A DNA stretch of 13,412 bases, from assembly GCF_938039775.1 (NCBI RefSeq), contig NZ_CALHTQ010000128.1:1-13412 (forward strand). Reading direction: 5' to 3'. The notes under the pieces are model-generated. The model did no database searches. It saw only the letters and a program-made list of their open reading frames with translations, and was not told the origin of the DNA. Positions 1 through 5,670 of the stretch are shown here, one piece after another. Position numbers and translations under genes: made by a program. Each line of letters opens with the position of its first letter. Position 1 is the stretch's first letter. This DNA is from an uncultured Mogibacterium sp. (GTDB lineage Bacteria > Bacillota_A > Clostridia > Peptostreptococcales > Anaerovoracaceae).

Positions 1-1
1 G

Positions 2-160
2 GGAGCGGGTATCAATACAATATCGACACTCATATACAGTGAAGTGAAAATCGGTATCAGGCCGTCACTATATGCGCTATCAACGATTATATTTTTGATA
101 GCCCTAATCGCACTGTTAATCGTCAATGTGAACAGAGATAAGGAGCCAAAGAGAGCATGA
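2..160 (+). CDS. potC: Polyamine ABC transporter permease, C-terminal end (PotC-like, partial)
   Basis: The frame starting at base 2 is open from the window edge to a TGA at 158-160 and gives 52 residues. They begin GAGINTISTLIYSEVK and continue IGIRPSLYALSTIIF into a hydrophobic segment and a short charged tail (NRDKEPKRA). The segment with a short cytoplasmic stretch, a G-x-x-P-x-x-x-A-L-S-T pattern and a last transmembrane helix matches the C-terminus of PotC-type binding-protein-dependent permeases, which form the membrane channel for spermidine/putrescine import. The stop codon overlaps the potD start (ATGA at 157-160), so the two are translationally coupled. The 5' part, including the EAA loop that contacts the ATPase, lies outside the window. 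The assignment rests on the short tail plus the PotD neighbour. PotB, or another family member, cannot be fully excluded. Confidence 0.8.
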   Translation, partial: GAGINTISTLIYSEVKIGIRPSLYALSTIIFLIALIALLIVNVNRDKEPKRA

Positions 161-1206
161 AGAAAAAGTTAATAATTGAATCGTTCCTCGTGCTCCTTAT
201 GATCATAATGACTGGATGTAGAAGCGGTGAGAACGGCGAGGTGTACGTTTACAGCTATGGTGACTACTATGATCCAGAGGTGGTCGCCGACTTCGAGGAG
301 GAGACTGGAATCAGGGTAATTCAGGATACTTATGATACTGCAGAGGAGATGTATCCTATCATCAAGAATGGTTCAGCCGATTATGATGTCGTGTGTACGT
401 CAGACTATATGATTAGCAAAATGAAAGATGAGGATTTGCTATATAAGCTGGACAAGAAGAATATCAAGAATATCAAGAACTTAGATACAGATTACATGAA
501 GATGGCCGAGGAGTACGATCCAGGTAACGAGTATTCCATCCCTTATATCGTTGGGGTATCAGGTATCCTTTACAATAAGAATATGGTAAAAGGTAAAAAG
601 ATAGACTCGTGGGATGCACTTTGGGATCCAGATTTTAAGAACAATATAGTCATGCAGGACAGTGTTCGTGATGCTTTTGCTATTTCCCTGATGAGACTCG
701 GTTATTCGCCTAATACCACTAATCCTAAGGAAATTGAAGAGGCGAAGAATGCACTTAAAGAACAGAAGAAACTCGTATATAAATATGCAAACGACTCAGC
801 AAGAGATTTGCTTGCAGATAAGTCGGCAGCAATCGGGGTAGTATGGAATGGCGAATACATCTACACACACGATCTTAATAAAGATGTCGAATTCGTGGTT
901 CCGAAGGAAGGCTCCGAGTTCTTTATCGACTCGTGGGTTGTGCCTAAGAGTTCAAAGAACAAACGAAATGCTGAGAAGTTCATAAACTACATGTGCAAGG
1001 CGAAGGTAGCGAAGCGAAACTTTGACTACATATATTACACGACACCGAATAGCGCAGCGGTTAGAACTATTCCTTCAAAATACGTCTCAAATCCAGCGGT
1101 ATTCCCGAGCAAAGATACGATTGCTCGCTGTACGTTGCTTAAAAATCTCGATCCTAATACGACTAAACTCTATAGCGATAGCTGGAAAGAAGTGAAGTCA
1201 AAATAA
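157..1206 (+). CDS. potD: Spermidine/putrescine-binding lipoprotein PotD
   Basis: This 349-residue protein is the extracytoplasmic binding component of a polyamine ABC importer. A short signal peptide with a lipobox (MTGC, lipidated Cys21) indicates anchoring to the outer face of the membrane, as usual in Gram-positive bacteria. The mature part follows the PotD pattern: VYVYSYGDYYDPEVVADF, ETGIRV, the YDVVCTSDYM loop, the YSIPYIVG strand, the GYSPNTTNP loop, the VVWNGE segment and the FFIDSWVVP strand. By my recollection of E. coli PotD, two ligand positions differ conservatively: the Glu of the DxxRE helix is Asp here, and the Trp before the conserved Asp of the MDS strand is Phe. Polyamine preference is therefore open. 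An AAGGAG (140-145) lies 11 bases before the ATG, inside the end of potC. The gene ends 25 bases before a LysR gene with no terminator between. Length is normal for the family. Confidence 0.93.
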   Translation: MKKKLIIESFLVLLMIIMTGCRSGENGEVYVYSYGDYYDPEVVADFEEETGIRVIQDTYDTAEEMYPIIKNGSADYDVVCTSDYMISKMKDEDLLYKLDKKNIKNIKNLDTDYMKMAEEYDPGNEYSIPYIVGVSGILYNKNMVKGKKIDSWDALWDPDFKNNIVMQDSVRDAFAISLMRLGYSPNTTNPKEIEEAKNALKEQKKLVYKYANDSARDLLADKSAAIGVVWNGEYIYTHDLNKDVEFVVPKEGSEFFIDSWVVPKSSKNKRNAEKFINYMCKAKVAKRNFDYIYYTTPNSAAVRTIPSKYVSNPAVFPSKDTIARCTLLKNLDPNTTKLYSDSWKEVKSK

Positions 1207-1231
1207 GGTGTGTGAAATTCGGAGATAGATA

Positions 1232-2104
1232 ATGAATGATAGACAGATAAAGGCTTTTGTAGAGGCAGCTAGACTTCTTAACTTTACGAAAGCTGCAGAA
1301 AAACTATATGTGCCACAGTCACAGGTTAGTCGCGCGATTGCTGCTCTAGAGAATGAACTAGGGGTGGTACTTTTTGATAGAGAAAACTCCAGAAGCATTA
1401 AACTATCCTATGCTGGCGAGAAGTATTATAGCTTGTTCAGAAGATTCGACGCGGATCTAGCCAAGACTAGAGACTCGCTGAGAGATGGTACACATGAGTT
1501 AAAGCTTGGATACAATATAGGGTGGAATATATCTCACTTTCTGAACGAGGTTATAGAGAAGTGCAGAGAGACGTATTGCGATTTCTCAGTGAAGATTGAG
1601 TGCCTCAGCTTTGAAATGCTCATGAACAAACTTCAGGCAGGGCAGCTAGATGCGGTTCTTTCACTAGATGACTACATGCAGGCTGCTTCTGAAATAGGAA
1701 TAGAGTACGAGGTTATGACTGAAGTAAAGCGGTCGATTATATATTCGGAGAAACTACTAGGCAAGCAGGTGGTTAGTCCCAAAGAGTTAAAAGATGTTAC
1801 GATGTTCGTTGCTGAAGATCCAAAACTTCGTGAGATTATCTCGCTCATAGGGTTTAATCTACGTCCTTATAATTTTATTCCTGAAATTGAAGTTGTTCCT
1901 AATCTGGAATCTATGTTTGCAAATGTTCAAAATGGAAGAGGCGTTATCCTAGCGGATGAATGGGTAGACATGAGCGGCGGAGAAGAAATTCGCACTATTA
2001 GCATCGGCAGCAAGGCAAATGTTGCTCTTGCATGGCACGAAGGAGCTCCGAGCAGAGAAGTTACGTTATTCAAAGATGAGCTGCGTAAATATTTCGAAGA
2101 CTAA
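1232..2104 (+). CDS. LysR-type transcriptional regulator
   Basis: This 290-residue protein has the two-domain LysR layout. Residues 1-60 form the winged helix-turn-helix, with the typical F-x-x-A-A-x-L-x-x-x-Q-x-x-V-S-x-x-I-x-x-L-E-x-x-L-G-x-x-L-F-x-R pattern visible in NFTKAAEKLYVPQSQVSRAI and the ELGVVLFDRE that follows. A linker helix and a periplasmic-binding-protein-like effector domain (about 90-290) come next. An in-frame ATG preceded by GGAG (1221-1224, 7-base spacing) sets the start. The gene lies 25 bases downstream of potD on the same strand and ends shortly before the terminator at 2140, so it is probably the last gene of the pot transcript. The effector is unknown. Control of polyamine uptake is an inference from position only, since LysR genes are more often divergent from their targets. 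Confidence 0.92.
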   Translation: MNDRQIKAFVEAARLLNFTKAAEKLYVPQSQVSRAIAALENELGVVLFDRENSRSIKLSYAGEKYYSLFRRFDADLAKTRDSLRDGTHELKLGYNIGWNISHFLNEVIEKCRETYCDFSVKIECLSFEMLMNKLQAGQLDAVLSLDDYMQAASEIGIEYEVMTEVKRSIIYSEKLLGKQVVSPKELKDVTMFVAEDPKLREIISLIGFNLRPYNFIPEIEVVPNLESMFANVQNGRGVILADEWVDMSGGEEIRTISIGSKANVALAWHEGAPSREVTLFKDELRKYFED

Positions 2105-2139
2105 ATAATTCTGTATAAATGTCAAAAATGTAGAAGAAT

Positions 2140-2183
2140 AATAGGTATCTATGCAAAATATGCATGGATACCTATTCGTTTTT
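2140..2183 (+). terminator. Rho-independent terminator after the LysR gene
   Basis: AATAGGTATCTATGCA (2140-2155) pairs with TGCATGGATACCTATT (2161-2176) over 16 positions with one G-U pair, around the 5-base loop AAATA. CG and then five T follow. It closes the potC-potD-lysR unit. Confidence 0.9.
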
Positions 2184-2188
2184 GGGAG

Positions 2189-2216
2189 GTTACAATTGTG
2201 CAACGTAAGTGATAAT
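2189..2216 (+). promoter_or_regulatory. Possible promoter of the LVIVD gene
   Basis: GATAAT (2211-2216, 5 of 6 to consensus) lies 16 bases after GTTACA (2189-2194, 4 of 6 to TTGACA). It is the best pair between the terminator at 2183 and the gene at 2276. A promoter must exist here if the terminator is efficient, but the -35 is weak. Confidence 0.35.
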
Positions 2217-2275
2217 CTTTAGACATCAAAAGGCAAGATGTGAGATTCATAAATACAAATTACAAGGAGGGTAAG

Positions 2276-3625
2276 ATGTCTAGAAGAGAAGAAATGATAT
2301 TTAAGAACACAGAGTTCGTAGGATATTCAGATTTAAACAAGAAGCCAGGCTTCCAGATGGGGATGCACCGCACTAAGGATGGCAGATATTATCTATATAC
2401 TGCGTGTTTCCGTGATAACGGTTTTAACATCGTCGACGTTACGGATCCTGCAAATCCAGTTGCAAAGTGGGTTGAAGGAGACTGGGTAGGCGAGGTTCAC
2501 GATGGACAGAGTCTTGCGAAGTTGCAGGTAGCTGAAGGAAAGCTCATTGCTTGTTACGGAGGAACTATGCGAGTTCTTCATGGCACACATGAGCAGCCAT
2601 ACTGGGGTGGATTCAAGATTTATGACATCGAGACGGATCCTCTAAATCCTAAGCTCCTCGGTCAATTCGAATGTGAGGATGGACCTGGAGTTCACCGCAG
2701 CTTCTATAATGGCGGAGACTATGCATATATAATGGGTAGCAAGCGTAATTTCAGAGGATATATTTTGAGAATTGTTGACATTTCAGATCCGTCTAATCCA
2801 ACTGAAGTTGGAAGCTGGTGGGCAGATGGACAGTACCTCGGTAACAAGAAGGCGTCTGACATGCCGGAAGTTGGTACAGAGCCATTCATGAAGCTTCCTA
2901 ACGGTCATGCAATTACTGTAAAAGATGATGTCGTATATGCAGCTTTCCCTAATGTAGGATTCTGTATGATCGATGTACATGATAAGAGCAGACCTAGACT
3001 TCTTGGTAACGTTTCTCTAAACCCTCCGTTCAGCAACGGTCAGTCGGGAGCTGCAGTGCATACAGCTATGCCACTTGGTGATAGGCCTTTTGCCATAGTG
3101 ACAACGGAAGGTGAGAGAACATGGTATTTCGATAATAACAGAGAAGAAGGCATGTTCCACAAGATTACTAGTCAGCCAATGAATATCATCGGAATGGTTG
3201 AGACTGCTGATAAGGAAAATCCAGCGCTCATATCTGTATTCCCATACCCTGAGGTGCCTGAAGAATACAAGAAGTGTCATGGCGAGAACTTCAACATCAT
3301 CGATGGTCAGAGAGTTGTATTTGGTCCACATAATATGTTCGATGCATTTGGACAGGACTGCTTAGAGAGTAGGGATGACAGAGTGTATAACTGCCACTTC
3401 CAGGCGGGCCTTCGTATCTATGATGTCTCAGATCCATTCGTGCCAAAGGAAATTGCGTACTTCATGCCACCAGATCCAGAAGGTACATGGTTTGATATTG
3501 AAGAAGGAACGCTATTCCCTGGACCACACGTTGGACATGCTGAGGACTGTATAGTAGATGATAGAGGATATATCTATGTAGACACATATCAGGATGGGCT
3601 CTATATAGTTCGCTGTACAGTATAA
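2276..3625 (+). CDS. LVIVD-repeat beta-propeller protein
   Basis: The protein has 449 residues from the ATG at 2276. That start is chosen because AAGGAGG (2264-2270) lies just upstream. An in-frame GTG at 2240 would add 12 residues but lacks a Shine-Dalgarno sequence. LVIVD-type strands recur at about residues 50 (FNIVDVTDPANP), 113 (FKIYDIETDPLNP), 164 (LRIVDISDPSNP), 229 (FCMIDVHDKSRP), 302 and 379 (LRIYDVSDPFVP), with a last half repeat at 442 (LYIVRC). This suggests a seven-bladed propeller closed by its N-terminal strand. Each blade is preceded by a histidine (H31, H75, H140, H211, H262, H352, H418/H421). No signal peptide or membrane segment is seen, so it is probably cytoplasmic, whereas many LVIVD proteins are exported. 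The gene stands alone between two terminators. Its function is not known. A metal-dependent enzyme resembling the methanethiol oxidase / selenium-binding propellers is one inferred possibility. Confidence 0.85.
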   Translation: MSRREEMIFKNTEFVGYSDLNKKPGFQMGMHRTKDGRYYLYTACFRDNGFNIVDVTDPANPVAKWVEGDWVGEVHDGQSLAKLQVAEGKLIACYGGTMRVLHGTHEQPYWGGFKIYDIETDPLNPKLLGQFECEDGPGVHRSFYNGGDYAYIMGSKRNFRGYILRIVDISDPSNPTEVGSWWADGQYLGNKKASDMPEVGTEPFMKLPNGHAITVKDDVVYAAFPNVGFCMIDVHDKSRPRLLGNVSLNPPFSNGQSGAAVHTAMPLGDRPFAIVTTEGERTWYFDNNREEGMFHKITSQPMNIIGMVETADKENPALISVFPYPEVPEEYKKCHGENFNIIDGQRVVFGPHNMFDAFGQDCLESRDDRVYNCHFQAGLRIYDVSDPFVPKEIAYFMPPDPEGTWFDIEEGTLFPGPHVGHAEDCIVDDRGYIYVDTYQDGLYIVRCTV

Positions 3626-3679
3626 ATAAAATCCTTAAGTTATAGACCGTATAAATATTAATAACCATGCCATTTTAGG

Positions 3680-3717
3680 TAGCGGCTTCCTTAATTCTGG
3701 GGGTCGCTATTTTGTTT
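3680..3717 (+). terminator. Rho-independent terminator after the LVIVD gene
   Basis: TAGCGGCTTCC (3680-3690) pairs with GGGGGTCGCTA (3699-3709) over 11 positions including three G-U pairs, with an 8-base loop. TTTTGTTT follows. It lies 54 bases after the LVIVD stop codon. The rest of the gap to 3906 is AT-rich and holds the promoter and palindrome listed separately. Confidence 0.8.
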
Positions 3718-3838
3718 AACTTGCTAAAGTTTATTACATTGGGAAATATTGAAAACATTTATATTTATACTAGCAAACACCCATCAATATTGAAATTGTT
3801 GATATTCATAAATTCCACTAGATGTACGCAATTTAACT

Positions 3839-3847
3839 TGTTACAAT
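3839..3847 (+). promoter_or_regulatory. Probable extended -10 promoter for the CGAxxG/TDT unit
   Basis: TGTTACAAT reads as an extended -10 element: TG, one base, then TACAAT (5 of 6 to TATAAT). No good -35 lies at 16-18 bases, which fits an extended -10 promoter. Transcription would start near 3854, directly before a 7-bp inverted repeat and about 50 bases before the start codon at 3907. Confidence 0.45.
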
Positions 3848-3856
3848 AGGTTACGG

Positions 3857-3876
3857 CATATCAAATGACTGATATG
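3857..3876 (+). repeat. 7-bp inverted repeat, possible operator
   Basis: CATATCA (3857-3863) and TGATATG (3870-3876) are perfect inverted repeats around a 6-base spacer. G-U pairs at 3855/3878 and 3856/3877 could extend a stem in RNA. It sits at about +3 to +22 of the predicted transcript, a classic repressor position. TTTT follows directly, so a short weak attenuator is an alternative. Confidence 0.45.
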
Positions 3877-3906
3877 TTTTGAAGGTATTGATTAGGAGGT
3901 AACAAA

Positions 3907-4449
3907 ATGAAAGTTAATGCAAAGTCAATTGATTTAGCAAAGGTACAGGCTGAGGCTGAGGAATCGTATCGTAAGGGGTTCTTCTGCTGTGAAGCAGTTA
4001 TGGAAGTTATCATGGATAACTTTGAGCTCGATGTTCCTCACGAGATTATCAAGATGGCATCTGGAATGGCTATCGGTGTTGGAAAGTCAGGATGTATCTG
4101 TGGAGCGCTCAATGGTGGTGTTCTAGCTATCAGCATGTTCTTTGGTAGAGATGAACAGAGAGGTCCTAAGGATCCTGAAGTTGTGAAGTGTATGAGTATG
4201 ACTAATGAACTACATGATTGGTTTAGAGAAAACAATACAAAGAAGGCTGCATGTTGCAGAGTTCTTACAAGAGAATTTGATATGAGTCAGGGTGGCCACA
4301 AATCGCAGTGTATCTACTACACAGGTATGTGCGCAGCAAAGACTGCTGAAATCCTAGCTCGTGAGCTCGGAATTGAAACAACAGGAGAAATTACAGTTCT
4401 ATCTCATGATGACTATCTAAAGACAAGGACTGCGCCTCTTGAAGCTTAA
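3907..4449 (+). CDS. C_GCAxxG_C_C (CGAxxG) family putative redox-active protein
   Basis: This is a 180-residue cysteine-rich protein with nine Cys. The family hallmarks are visible: a Cys pair in the first helix (C27, C28 in FFCCEAVMEV), the glycine-rich segment ending in the CGAxxG motif (C65-GALNG), C117 within ACCRVLTREF, and C135/C142 near the end (QCIYYTGMC). Extra Cys are C63, C95 and C116. Members of this family (PF09719) are described as about 140-residue putative redox proteins, often next to transporter genes. This one is longer because of a C-terminal tail. The exact chemistry is unknown. There is no signal peptide, so it is cytoplasmic. AGGAGGT (3894-3900) fixes the start. A predicted transporter starts 33 bases downstream without a terminator, so the two are co-transcribed and probably act together. 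Confidence 0.88.
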   Translation: MKVNAKSIDLAKVQAEAEESYRKGFFCCEAVMEVIMDNFELDVPHEIIKMASGMAIGVGKSGCICGALNGGVLAISMFFGRDEQRGPKDPEVVKCMSMTNELHDWFRENNTKKAACCRVLTREFDMSQGGHKSQCIYYTGMCAAKTAEILARELGIETTGEITVLSHDDYLKTRTAPLEA

Positions 4450-4482
4450 TACTTGTGTTTGTAGAAAATGGAGAATGTGACA

Positions 4483-5403
4483 ATGATTAAAAAAGTACCT
4501 TTACCTATATGTGGTGTAATGCTCGGAACGGCTGCTCTCGGAAACTTGCTTCAGAGTTACTCTGAGGGCGTACGAAACTTTTGCGGTATACTAGCAGCAT
4601 TTCTGTTGGTTTTAATACTGCTTAAGCTCGTAATGTATCCGAATATGATAAAAGAAGACATGGGCAATCCTATTATGGCGGGAGTATCAGCAACCTTCCC
4701 AATGGGGTTGATGATTCTTAGCACATACGTTAAACCATTCATAGGGCAGGGGGCATACTTCATCTGGCTGTTTGCGATAGCGCTACACGGCATACTAATC
4801 GTATATTTCACAGTGAAGTTCTTGCTAAAATACGACCAGAAAAAAGTCTTCACAACATGGTTCATCGTATACGTCGGAATTGCAGTTGCGGGAGTTACTG
4901 CACCTGCGTATGAAAAGATTGGCTTTGGAGCAGCGACATTCTGGTTCGGTTTAATCACACTAATTCCACTACTTATAATAGTAATTAAAAGATATCGAAC
5001 ACTGCCTTCCCCTGACCCAGCGAAGCCGTTAGTTGCTATTTTTGCAGCGCCAATGAGCCTTTGCATTGCAGCTTATATTCAGTCAGTTCAAGTTAAAAAC
5101 TTTACACTACTGATGACAATGTTCGCAGTATCAACAGTGCTATACGTATATTCTCTAGTTGCAAGCTTAGGTCTTGTAAAGAAGTTCTACCCAAGCTTTG
5201 CGGGATTCACATTCCCGTTTGTAATCAGTGCGATTGCAACCAAACAGGTTATGGCTTGCTCAGCGCTAATGGGACATCCACTTCCTTGGCTAAGCAACGT
5301 AGTGCTCGTAGAGACAGCGATTGCAGTAGTATTTGTGGCCTATGTATATGTAAAATATATGGTATTTATATTTGCAAGTACTCCAAAGCAGGAAAGTAAG
5401 TAA
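4483..5403 (+). CDS. TDT-family (TehA/SLAC1-like) membrane transporter
   Basis: The product is a 306-residue, highly hydrophobic protein with about ten predicted membrane helices. The N-terminal VPLPICGVMLGTAALGNLLQ matches the P-x-x-x-x-G-x-x-L-G-x-x-x-L-G-N-L signature at the first helix of the tellurite-resistance/dicarboxylate transporter (TDT) family. Known members carry or channel anions: TehA (tellurite resistance), Mae1 (malate), Ssu1 (sulfite) and SLAC1 (chloride/nitrate). Some close bacterial homologues are misnamed exfoliative toxin. The ATG at 4483 is chosen because GGAG (4470-4473) precedes it by 9 bases. An in-frame ATG at 4468 would add five residues but has no Shine-Dalgarno sequence. 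The gene is the second of a pair with the CGAxxG protein and ends in a terminator. The substrate cannot be read from the sequence. An anion linked to sulfur or metalloid redox chemistry is only an inference from the neighbour. Confidence 0.85.
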   Translation: MIKKVPLPICGVMLGTAALGNLLQSYSEGVRNFCGILAAFLLVLILLKLVMYPNMIKEDMGNPIMAGVSATFPMGLMILSTYVKPFIGQGAYFIWLFAIALHGILIVYFTVKFLLKYDQKKVFTTWFIVYVGIAVAGVTAPAYEKIGFGAATFWFGLITLIPLLIIVIKRYRTLPSPDPAKPLVAIFAAPMSLCIAAYIQSVQVKNFTLLMTMFAVSTVLYVYSLVASLGLVKKFYPSFAGFTFPFVISAIATKQVMACSALMGHPLPWLSNVVLVETAIAVVFVAYVYVKYMVFIFASTPKQESK

Positions 5404-5482
5404 AAACGAAACTCGTCACTTTAGAAAGATTGCTATTATATAATGATATAAAATAGAAAAGTAGCACATCAATCGTAAGATT

Positions 5483-5517
5483 AATAGACTTCGGCTCTAT
5501 GCCGAGGTCTATTTTTA
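5483..5517 (+). terminator. Rho-independent terminator after the TDT gene
   Basis: ATAGACTTCGGC (5484-5495) pairs with GCCGAGGTCTAT (5501-5512) with one G-U pair and the loop TCTAT. TTTT follows, and A5483 can pair with T5513. It insulates the heat-shock operon from the upstream pair. Confidence 0.9.
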
Positions 5518-5562
5518 TGTGATTAGATGATGTCACACGTTTCACGAAAAAAACATATAGTG

Positions 5563-5611
5563 GTCAACTTTATGTGTTGACACATAGTGAATCTGATAGT
5601 ACACTATGTGT
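5563..5611 (+). repeat. Nested inverted repeats over the hrcA promoter
   Basis: Three perfect inverted repeats overlap here. GTCAAC (5563-5568) pairs with GTTGAC (5576-5581). TATGTGT (5571-5577) pairs with ACACATA (5580-5586). ACACATAGTG (5580-5589) pairs with CACTATGTGT (5602-5611). A near copy of the last unit, ACATATAGTG, occurs in direct orientation at 5553-5562. The repeats cover the -35, the spacer and the -10. They are separate from CIRCE and suggest a second DNA-binding regulator, not identified. They do not fit the CtsR heptad direct repeat. Confidence 0.55.
5577..5605 (+). promoter_or_regulatory. Promoter of the hrcA operon
   Basis: A perfect -35 TTGACA (5577-5582) and a -10 TACACT (5600-5605, 4 of 6) are separated by 17 bases, the spacing of a vegetative sigma-A promoter. 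The start would be near 5612, five bases before CIRCE, which is the usual geometry for HrcA repression. Confidence 0.7.
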
Positions 5612-5616
5612 AGTGA

Positions 5617-5643
5617 TTAGCACTCCGTATTAATGAGTGCTAA
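5617..5643 (+). promoter_or_regulatory. CIRCE operator (HrcA binding site)
   Basis: TTAGCACTC, nine bases, GAGTGCTAA: both 9-base arms match the CIRCE consensus exactly and the spacer has the canonical length. It lies just after the predicted transcription start and 27 bases before the hrcA ATG. The operon is therefore expected to be self-repressed by HrcA and released on heat or unfolded-protein stress, when GroEL no longer supports HrcA folding. Confidence 0.97.
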
Positions 5644-5670
5644 CAACTTTGAGGAAAAGGAGGGAATTTA

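Noticed and set aside
2184..2222. GGGAGGT (2184-2190) followed by TTG and an 8-codon frame ending at 2222, a possible leader peptide before the LVIVD gene.
   Set aside because: It starts directly at the end of a strong terminator T-tract and upstream of the predicted transcription start, and the peptide has no regulatory codon pattern.
2240..2275. GTG start giving a 12-residue longer LVIVD protein.
   Set aside because: No Shine-Dalgarno sequence precedes it, while AAGGAGG lies 5 bases before the ATG at 2276.
3779..3805. Imperfect repeat around ATCAATATTG / TTGTTGAT as a terminator or operator.
   Set aside because: The match is short with mismatches and lies in very AT-rich sequence, so chance is likely.
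4557..5066. Long 169-codon minus-strand frame inside the TDT gene.
   Set aside because: It is antisense to a clear membrane protein, has no ribosome binding site or recognisable domain, and its composition is that of a reverse shadow.
5561..5582. Possible CtsR box near GGTCAAC in the hrcA promoter.
   Set aside because: CtsR needs a direct heptad repeat of the GGTCAAA type. Only one half is present, and the second half is inverted.
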